From contig JACMKY010000439.1 of assembly GCA_014379925.1 (NCBI GenBank), positions 1 to 11,107 on the forward strand: a DNA stretch of 11,107 nucleotides. The letters are read 5' to 3'. This DNA comes from Cytophagales bacterium. Lineage in GTDB: Bacteria > Bacteroidota > Bacteroidia > Cytophagales > ES-bin-26. The position numbers and the translations under genes were made by a program. The notes below the pieces were generated by a model. The model was given only the letters and a program-made list of their open reading frames with translations. It was not told the DNA's origin and made no database searches. Of this stretch, positions 1-5,248 are shown in pieces. Within the stretch, counting starts at the first letter, position 1. Each line of letters opens with the position of its first letter.

Positions 1-108
1 CCCCACCTTACCGAAGAGGAAACGCAGCTTTTCTACCACCTGCTCCAACTCGAAGATAAAAACCGCCTCGAACAGGAAAAAATCCCCCGTACGTACTGGA
101 AAAAATGA
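1..108 (+). CDS. 3' end of an unidentified protein (C-terminal 35 residues)
   Basis: Frame 1 is open from the window edge to a TGA at 106-108 and encodes 35 residues, beginning PHLTEEETQLFYHLLQLEDK and ending RTYWKK. The composition is acidic then basic and looks like one amphipathic helix followed by a charged tail. A segment of the form LTEEE..LFYHLLQL resembles the last helix of small winged-helix regulators such as MarR proteins, but the fragment is too short to assign. The gene converges on the minus-strand response regulator 100 bases away. The frame is accepted because it runs uninterrupted from the edge and ends in a stop before the convergent junction. The function is not recognised. 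Confidence 0.5.
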   Translation, partial: PHLTEEETQLFYHLLQLEDKNRLEQEKIPRTYWKK

Positions 109-161
109 GCGGGTTTTGAAGTCCCCCGCCGTTGATGGCAAGGAATTTCCGGACGAAAACC

Positions 162-184
162 GGCGCTGCCTCACGCAACGCGCC
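162..184 (-). terminator. Weak candidate terminator hairpin after the kinase/regulator operon
   Basis: GGCGC at 162-166 pairs with GCGCC at 180-184 across a 13-base loop. Read on the minus strand, the hairpin begins about 25 bases after the response regulator stop and is followed by a short T-containing run (GGTTTTCG). The stem is only 5 bp and the T-tract is poor. It also lies between two convergent genes, where a terminator is expected. This is a candidate only. Confidence 0.3.
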
Positions 185-208
185 TGGTTGAAAAGGGAGC
201 CACGCCAT

Positions 209-601
209 TCAATCTTCTAGGAGGGGAAAGAGTTTTTCCGGCGTCAGCGGTTTGTCAATGTAGCCGGTCACCTTTAGGGATCGGGCCCTCTCGACATCCC
301 GGGGGCTGCTGGAAGTGGTCAGCACCACGACCTTGGGTAGCCGGGGACAGCCCAGCTGATTGAGCTTCTCCAGGAATTCAAAACCGCTCATTCCTGGCAT
401 GTTGATGTCCAACAAAATCAGATCCGGGCAGGAGTCCGCCGCGGGCGTCAGGCAGTGGGCAATGCAATAGTCCAGCGCCTGCTGGCCGCTGGTCACGGCT
501 GCCACCCGTTCGGTCATCGCCAGCTCGTTGACTTTCATTGCCGTCAGCATGTTGCTGATCTCGTCGTCATCCACCAGCAAAATGCTTTGCATTTTCTTCA
601 T
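209..601 (-). CDS. Single-domain response regulator (CheY-like receiver)
   Basis: This 130-residue protein is a bare receiver domain with no output domain. The acidic pocket is D11-D13 in ILLVDDDE, the phospho-acceptor is D65 in LILLDINMPG, the switch Thr/Ser lies in VVVLTTSS around 95-97, and the conserved lysine is K117 in YIDKPLTP. Its start overlaps the stop of the upstream histidine kinase by 4 bases (ATGA), so the two are almost certainly co-transcribed and translationally coupled, and the kinase is the likely phosphodonor. A second Met at residue 4 could also serve as the start; I chose the first because of the ATGA overlap. With no DNA-binding or enzymatic domain, it presumably signals by protein-protein contact or acts as a phosphate relay or sink. 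The receiver assignment is secure; the downstream target is unknown. Confidence 0.93.
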   Translation of the reverse strand: MKKMQSILLVDDDEISNMLTAMKVNELAMTERVAAVTSGQQALDYCIAHCLTPAADSCPDLILLDINMPGMSGFEFLEKLNQLGCPRLPKVVVLTTSSSPRDVERARSLKVTGYIDKPLTPEKLFPLLED

Positions 602-2661
602 ATTCCTGCTTTGTTTGAGAAATAGACCGTAAACGTACTGCCCTGCCCTTCCCGCGACGCCACGCTTATTTCCCCTCCGTTGTTCTCCACCATCCGTTTG
701 ATCATATACAGGCCAACGCCACTGCCTTCCCCGTGGGTGTGCAACCGCTTGAACATCACGAACAGGTTGGACTGCTGCTGCTCACTGAGACCCAAGCCAT
801 TGTCAGCCACCGTCAGCCGGGTGCGGTCGCCTTCCAGCCGGGTGGCCACCCGAACCACGGCGGCCCTTTCCGGTGCCCGGTACTTGAGGGCATTGGAGAG
901 CAGGTTGTAGAGGATGGAGCGCATATACCGGGCCGAGTAGTGGATCGAGGCCACCGGAAAGTCGGTTTCGAGCCGCCCACCGGCCTGGGCGACCAGCCCG
1001 GCCAGATCAGCCCAGACCTCGTCCACCAGTGGGGGAATGGCGATCTCTTCGGCGTCGGGCGGGGCCTCCTGCTGGATGCGGCTGATCTCGGTCAGCTCGT
1101 AGATGGTCCTTTTCAGCCGCCCGGCCGAAGCTTCCATGAAGCTGAACAGTTTCTCGTTGCCGGCGGCCAGCTGGGCGGGCAGGTTGCCGCGCAGCAGAGA
1201 GAGCAAGCCTTCCAGGTTCACCACTGGCTGTTTGAGGTCGTGGGAGGCCAGGTAGATGAAATTGTCCAGGTCCGAATTGATTTTCTGAAGTTGCTGGTTT
1301 TGTTGCAGCAAGGACAGCTGCGTTTCCTTGAGGGAAGTAATGTCGGTGAGGGAGCCCAGCATCCGACGCGGGCGCCGGTCTTCGCCGTAGAGGATGACGC
1401 CGCGCCCCAGCACGTAGGCGTAGCGGCCATCGGCCCGCTGGAAGCGGTATTCCACCTGCCAGACGGGACTGGCCGTTGCCACGCTGTGCTTGATGAGGTC
1501 CAGGATCGCGGTCAGGTCCTGCGGATGGACCCGCTGCAGCCAGGCATCCACGGTGGGATGGGCTTTTTCTTCCGGGGTGAGGTAGCCGAACAGCTGCTCG
1601 AAGGCTCGGTTCCACCGCACCCCGCGTTGGGAATACGTCCGGTCCCAGACGGCATCGTTGGTGGCCTGGGCCACCAATTCGTAGCGCTCGTTGCTTTCGG
1701 CCAGTTCCCGGGTCCGGTGTTCTACCCGCTCCTCCAGCTCGTTGTTGAGTTCCTGGAGCGTTTCCTCCGTCCGGCTGAGTTCTTCGTTGGCTTCCCGTAG
1801 CTGGTGCAGGGTGTTGCGCAGGTTCTCCTCGGTTTGTTTGAGGGCGGTGATGTCCTGGGAGACGCCGATGGTCTGATCGGGTACGCCGGCCGCATTCCTT
1901 CGGAAAACGGCGTTGGTGAACAGGTAATGCCGGTAGTTGCCGTCCGCGTGCCGCAGCCGGAATTCAATTTCCCGCCTTTCCCCGTCCTCGGCCGTCGAGA
2001 AGTCCCGGTAGTATTGCATCCGTTTTTCGGAATCATCGGGGTGCACCAGCTTCTTCATCACGGCTGGCCCGGGCGTCGGGGCTTCCGACTGGGAGTAGCC
2101 CAGGATAACCAACAGGTCCTTGTTGGTGTAAATGGCCTGGTAGGAAGTCAAATCGAAGAGGTAGATCGAATTGGGAATGGTATTCATTACTTTGTGAATG
2201 AAATGCCGGCTCTCCACCAGTTCTTCGTTGGTCACGCGCAGTTCTTCGTTGGCGGCCTGGAGCTCGTCATTGTGCCGACGCCACTCCGCCGCCGTGGGGA
2301 TGGCCAGCAGCTGGGGCGTGATTTTCGCCAGCGCGATGGCCGTTCCCACCGAGGCCAGGGCGGTGATAATCCGGAAGAGGGAATCCAGGCGGTACAACGG
2401 GTTCCAGATGGTGACCACGTCCATTACGTGGGTAATGCCGCAGCCGACGATGAAGAGGGCAAACAGGGCGACCACCCAACTGTAGTGGGTGTTGCGGCGC
2501 TTGGCAAAGAGGTAGAACAGCACCAGGGGAATGGCAAAGTAGGCCGTGGCGATGGTGCCGTCGGCCAAGGCGTGGGACCAGAGGATGTCGGGCTGCCAGT
2601 AATAGCAATGCCCGTGGGGCATGAACGCCGGGGAAGTGAGGGAATCAACGAACGTTTCCAT
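598..2661 (-). CDS. Membrane sensor histidine kinase with ethylene-receptor-type N-terminal domain, two PAS domains
   Basis: This is a 687-residue sensor kinase. A motif with HGHCYYWQP (16-24) precedes three membrane helices at about 33-53, 60-80 and 95-117. These match the ethylene-binding domain of plant ETR1: D34, A40, Y41, I44, P45, I71, C74 and H78 correspond to ETR1 D25, A31, Y32, I35, P36, I62, C65 and H69. Two PAS/PAC units follow (about 152-275 and 320-445, ending QDITALK and TDITSLK), with coiled-coil linkers at about 130-150 and 277-325. The kinase core has H474 in LASHDLKQPV, N586/N590 in the N box, DNGLG at 620-624, F634/F637, and the G2 loop GEGSGVGL at 644-651, so it should be active. 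Plant receptors have a GAF domain here; this protein has PAS domains instead. It lacks its own receiver, which the overlapping downstream gene supplies. The start is the first ATG before the conserved N-terminal motif; no Shine-Dalgarno is visible. Likely trigger: ethylene or a similar ligand bound through Cu(I). The kinase call is certain; ligand identity is inference. Confidence 0.93.
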   Translation of the reverse strand: METFVDSLTSPAFMPHGHCYYWQPDILWSHALADGTIATAYFAIPLVLFYLFAKRRNTHYSWVVALFALFIVGCGITHVMDVVTIWNPLYRLDSLFRIITALASVGTAIALAKITPQLLAIPTAAEWRRHNDELQAANEELRVTNEELVESRHFIHKVMNTIPNSIYLFDLTSYQAIYTNKDLLVILGYSQSEAPTPGPAVMKKLVHPDDSEKRMQYYRDFSTAEDGERREIEFRLRHADGNYRHYLFTNAVFRRNAAGVPDQTIGVSQDITALKQTEENLRNTLHQLREANEELSRTEETLQELNNELEERVEHRTRELAESNERYELVAQATNDAVWDRTYSQRGVRWNRAFEQLFGYLTPEEKAHPTVDAWLQRVHPQDLTAILDLIKHSVATASPVWQVEYRFQRADGRYAYVLGRGVILYGEDRRPRRMLGSLTDITSLKETQLSLLQQNQQLQKINSDLDNFIYLASHDLKQPVVNLEGLLSLLRGNLPAQLAAGNEKLFSFMEASAGRLKRTIYELTEISRIQQEAPPDAEEIAIPPLVDEVWADLAGLVAQAGGRLETDFPVASIHYSARYMRSILYNLLSNALKYRAPERAAVVRVATRLEGDRTRLTVADNGLGLSEQQQSNLFVMFKRLHTHGEGSGVGLYMIKRMVENNGGEISVASREGQGSTFTVYFSNKAGI
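2296..2580 (-). other. Ethylene-receptor-type transmembrane domain (coding segment)
   Basis: This segment encodes kinase residues 28-122, three hydrophobic helices. Helix 1 carries ALADGTIATAYFAIP and helix 2 carries FIVGCGITHVMD. In ETR1 the equivalent stretches carry the Asp, Tyr and Pro of helix 1 and the Cys and His of helix 2 that hold Cu(I) and ethylene. The offset to ETR1 numbering is nine residues at every checked position, so there is no gap between helices 1 and 2. The codons for the IVGCGITH motif lie at 2428-2451. The domain ends with ITPQLLAIPT, resembling the IIPDLLSVKT that leaves helix 3 in ETR1. The ETR1 comparison is from memory. Confidence 0.85.
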
Positions 2662-2968
2662 GGGTAGCCAAGGTGGGCTGGCGTCGGGTTTGGTGGTGTA
2701 AGCTAGGAAAAACCCGCCACCGGCCAGCCGTTTTCCGCTAAGATAGGAGACGGAGTCATTTTGACGGATTGCTTTCGGGCTTCATACAGTACAGGAAGAA
2801 AAAAAACCGGAATAAGCATCGCCGCGAAGTCGGAACGGGTTCCGGAGCGGTGCCCGCCCGGCTGGCTTAGCGGTACCAATCTGCAAGGAAAGGACCCGGG
2901 TAGAAGCCCACGGGCTGGCTTTGTTCATTGCAGTGAGCAAGGGGGTAGCGCCTCGGCTGCTTGCCTCC
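2662..2968. other. Intergenic region upstream of the kinase operon (about 300 bases)
   Basis: No credible gene is seen here. The region must hold the end of the GH127 transcript and the promoter of the kinase operon, both reading on the minus strand. A terminator candidate lies at 2799-2845. A weak -7-like element, TATCTTAG (minus strand, 2738-2745), resembles the Bacteroidota TAnnTTTG box with one mismatch and sits 76 bases before the kinase ATG, but I see no convincing -33 partner. The stretch 2831-2933 is rich in short inverted and direct repeats: CGGAACGGGTTCCG at 2831-2844, AGCCC/GGGCT at 2905-2916, CTGCAA/TTGCAG at 2881-2886 and 2928-2933, and GGCTGGCTT twice. No known riboswitch core was recognised. 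Confidence 0.4.
2799..2845 (-). terminator. Candidate intrinsic terminator of the GH127 gene
   Basis: Read on the minus strand, CCGGAA (2845-2840) can pair with TTCCGG (2812-2807), immediately followed by eight T residues (2806-2799). The 27-base loop contains a possible inner CCG/CGG stem. The stem-plus-T-tract order fits an intrinsic terminator for the GH127 transcript, whose stop is about 120 bases upstream. It would separate that gene from the kinase operon. The outer stem is short and competes with the palindrome CGGAACGGGTTCCG, so confidence is moderate to low. Confidence 0.4.
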
Positions 2969-4933
2969 CTAGTCGTTGATCCTTACGCCTTTTATCTTCC
3001 TGGGCAACCAAACCTGCATGGGGGTTTGGCCCCGGTTGGCCCAGGTATAGTAGGGAATGGCGAGGATGGGTTGATTTTCGGTTTGCAGGCTTAACCCATC
3101 GGCGGCGGTGCTGACCACGGGCACGTTCGCCCGAATGGCCACCACCGACTCGTCGGTTACCGAATACGGTTGGGTTTCCAGGCGGACGTGATCGGGTAGG
3201 AGGAAGTTCCAGGCCTGGCCGCGGTTGTCGGTGCCTTCCACGCAGTACACCAGCGGTCCCCGTTGCAGGGCCACCCGCTCCCGGTCAAAACCTACTTGCG
3301 CTTTGGCCACCACTCTTTGTACCTCCATCGGCAGGTGCAACTCCACCACGTCCCCTTTTTTCCATTCCCGGTCCAGCACCGCGTACCCCTTGTCGGCGCG
3401 GTAGGGAGCGGGCTTGCCGTTCAAGAGTACCTCAAACTTCGCCGGCGGGTCACCGGCAAACTGGTACAAACCACCGGGGGTGGCCACCCCCGTGGCCCAG
3501 CCCGGTATCCGCAGGTGCAACGCGTAACGCACCCGCCGGGGGGGATTCGCCGTGAGTTTGACGTTGCCCTCCCACGGGTAGTTGGTTTCCATGCGCACCG
3601 GCACGCTGACCTTCCCCATCTCCACGGTAGTCTGGCTGCCGACGAATAAGTTTACCCAGAGGCCGTGGTCGGACTTGCCGTACACGTAATCGCCCAGCGA
3701 AGCCACCAGGCGGGCGATGTTGGAGGGGCAACAAGCCGTTCCGAACCATTCTCTCCGAAAATGCTGACCATTGGAGGCCAGCGGGTTACCGTAGAAAAAA
3801 CGATCTCCGCTCAGGCTCAACCCGTCCAGGGCCCCGTTGTACAAGCTCTTTTCCAGCACGTCGATGAAGGCGGCCTCACCGGTCAGCCGGTTCATCCGCT
3901 GGTTCCAGAACACCATCCCCACCGACGCGCAGGTTTCGCAGTAAGCGCTCTCGTTGGGCAGGTCGTAATCCTGGCTGAAGCCCTCGTTGCGGCCCGCCGA
4001 ACCGATGCCGCCGGTAAGGTAGAGGTTGCGGTACACGACGTCTTCCCAAACGGTTTGCATGGCCTTCAGGTAACCGGCATCCCCGGTAACCGAGGCAACA
4101 TCCGCCGCCCCGGTGTACAAGTACATGGCGCGAACGGCGTGGCCGGTGATTTCCTGCTGCTCTTTCACGGGTACGCTGTCCTGGGCGTAGAGCGGGTCTT
4201 TCCACTGGTCCCAAATGACACCCTTGCCGTAGCCGCGTCCCCGCTGATCCAGGTACCAGTCGGCCAGTTTCAGGTAGCGGTCCTGGTTGGTGAGGTGATA
4301 AAGCTTCATCAGCGCCAGTTCGATCTCCTGGTGGCCGCTCACCCAGTGCCGGTTGGGCAAGCGGAAGGTGGAATCCAGGTGGTTGGCAAAACGGGTGGCC
4401 ACGGCCAGCAGCTTCTTTTTCCCCGTCGTGTTGTAGTACGCCACCGCCGCTTCAATCAGGTGCCCGGCGTTGTAATCCTCGTGCTTTTCCATGTCGGTCC
4501 AGCGCTGGTCCAGACCGGTGAGGGTATAGTAGGTGTTCAGGTACCCGTCCGGCAATTGGGCGGCGGCGATCTTGTCGATCCACGCGTCGGCTTTCTTTTC
4601 CAGGGCGGCATCCGGACGGTTCTTCAGCGAATAGGCAATCGCTTCCAGGGCTTTGTACACGTCGCTGTCGTCGTAGTAAATCCCTTCGTGCTTTTCTCCT
4701 TTTTTGCGGGCCACTTTTTCAAAATTGCGCATGCGGGCCGTTTTGTCCTCCGTCTGGTAAATGCAGGCCGGCAGGGTAACGGTGGCTACTTTCTCCAGCT
4801 TCGGCTTCCAGAAGCGGTCCGTGATGTCGACCCGCGAAAAACTGACCGGCTCGAACCGTTGCGAAAGGGGTTGCGCCCGGACGGGCAGCGCGGCCAGGGA
4901 CAGCGCGAGGGGGGGAATGATTGAAAATTTCAT
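2969..4933 (-). CDS. Exported GH127 (DUF1680) beta-L-arabinofuranosidase-like glycoside hydrolase
   Basis: This 654-residue protein belongs to glycoside hydrolase family 127, retaining enzymes that release beta-L-arabinofuranose, for example from arabinosides of plant hydroxyproline-rich glycoproteins. The N-terminus (MKFSIIPPLALSLAALPVRA) is a signal peptide with a probable cut after A20. There is no lipobox, so the product is periplasmic or secreted. An (alpha/alpha)6-barrel-type region covers about 30-420, with family motifs IYYDDSDVYKALEA, PDGYLNTYYT and NAGHLIEAAVAYY. NEGF (E317) fits the acid/base glutamate position, and E333/C335 plus C401/C402 in GTACCPSN match the Glu and three Cys that bind zinc in HypBA1, the first Cys of the pair being the nucleophile position. 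Beta-sandwich domains fill about 425-654. Length is normal for the family. It is not next to a SusC/SusD pair or other sugar genes in this window. It starts 315 bases from the divergent permease. The family is secure; the substrate is inferred. Confidence 0.93.
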   Translation of the reverse strand: MKFSIIPPLALSLAALPVRAQPLSQRFEPVSFSRVDITDRFWKPKLEKVATVTLPACIYQTEDKTARMRNFEKVARKKGEKHEGIYYDDSDVYKALEAIAYSLKNRPDAALEKKADAWIDKIAAAQLPDGYLNTYYTLTGLDQRWTDMEKHEDYNAGHLIEAAVAYYNTTGKKKLLAVATRFANHLDSTFRLPNRHWVSGHQEIELALMKLYHLTNQDRYLKLADWYLDQRGRGYGKGVIWDQWKDPLYAQDSVPVKEQQEITGHAVRAMYLYTGAADVASVTGDAGYLKAMQTVWEDVVYRNLYLTGGIGSAGRNEGFSQDYDLPNESAYCETCASVGMVFWNQRMNRLTGEAAFIDVLEKSLYNGALDGLSLSGDRFFYGNPLASNGQHFRREWFGTACCPSNIARLVASLGDYVYGKSDHGLWVNLFVGSQTTVEMGKVSVPVRMETNYPWEGNVKLTANPPRRVRYALHLRIPGWATGVATPGGLYQFAGDPPAKFEVLLNGKPAPYRADKGYAVLDREWKKGDVVELHLPMEVQRVVAKAQVGFDRERVALQRGPLVYCVEGTDNRGQAWNFLLPDHVRLETQPYSVTDESVVAIRANVPVVSTAADGLSLQTENQPILAIPYYTWANRGQTPMQVWLPRKIKGVRIND

Positions 4934-5248
4934 GCGTCAGGTGGAATGGTTGGATGAAGCCAGGGTAGTTTTTAACCGCTGGTTGCGCAACGGTTCCGTA
5001 CGCCGCACGGTGGCCGGAAGTTACGCACAAACCGGTTCGTGTTTTACTGGCAAGCTGGATAAAACAACGACCGGAAAAAAGTGTACGGAACCGGACAACC
5101 GTGTCCGGCAGCGTACACTCCCTGCGCCTTCCATTCCTTCAAAAAGACCTTATTGCCTTCAGGAAACCAGTTCTCCCCTTTTGGCAGACCGTTTGCGGAA
5201 TCATTCCTTCGCGTCATTCTGATTCTCAACCCCACCAATCCTTCCCCC
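4934..5248. other. Divergent intergenic region between GH127 and the ABC permease
   Basis: This 315-base stretch must carry promoters for both flanking genes. Its main feature is the 38-base composite palindrome at 5081-5118. A degenerate relative of the same dyad, CGGTTCCGTACG, is seen at 4991-5002. I found no clear TAnnTTTG-type -7 box on either strand. The plus frame of the permease stays open back to a GTG at 5081, but the protein it would add has no hydrophobic or conserved character and would cover the operator, so I treat that extension as non-coding. Confidence 0.55.
5081..5118. promoter_or_regulatory. 38-base double-dyad operator candidate upstream of the permease
   Basis: The arms are GTGTACG (5081-5087) and CCGGACA (5091-5097), a 4-base centre (5098-5101), then TGTCCGG (5102-5108) and CGTACAC (5112-5118). 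The outer and inner arms are perfect reverse complements. Each half is itself a dyad: TGTACGGAACCGGACA (5082-5097) and TGTCCGGCAGCGTACA (5102-5117), close to TGTnCGGnnCCGnACA. Dyad centres are 20 bases apart, about two helical turns, which suits two dimers side by side on one DNA face. It lies 130 bases before the permease ATG. A dimeric repressor is likely. PadR-type regulators, whose sites are also TGT/ACA dyads and which often accompany such permeases, are one guess. Confidence 0.6.

Noticed and set aside
8..208. Minus-strand frame of 66 residues after the response regulator
   Set aside because: It is antisense to the partial gene at 1-108, has biased composition and no recognisable motif.
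733..2667. Two long plus-strand open frames (733-1800 and 1804-2667) opposite the kinase
   Set aside because: They are antisense shadows of a clear histidine kinase; their translations are low-complexity G/V/Q/H-rich with no domain pattern.
2820..2960. Cobalamin-type riboswitch
   Set aside because: The G/C-rich stems looked suggestive, but the conserved core (GCCACTG and the GC.G.CCCCGC segment) is absent on both strands.
2761..2979. Small plus-strand frame of 72 residues in the gap between GH127 and the kinase
   Set aside because: No start context, no recognisable sequence, overlaps the GH127 stop and the probable terminator/promoter region.
3665..4924. 419-residue plus-strand open frame opposite GH127
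   Set aside because: Antisense to an intact GH127 gene; composition is shadow-like (V/G/Q/R-rich) and no motif is recognisable.
5081..5248. N-terminal extension of the permease from a GTG at 5081 (56 extra residues)
   Set aside because: It would start inside the palindromic operator, has no family-like sequence, and the family's standard opening MLKNYF begins at the ATG at 5249.
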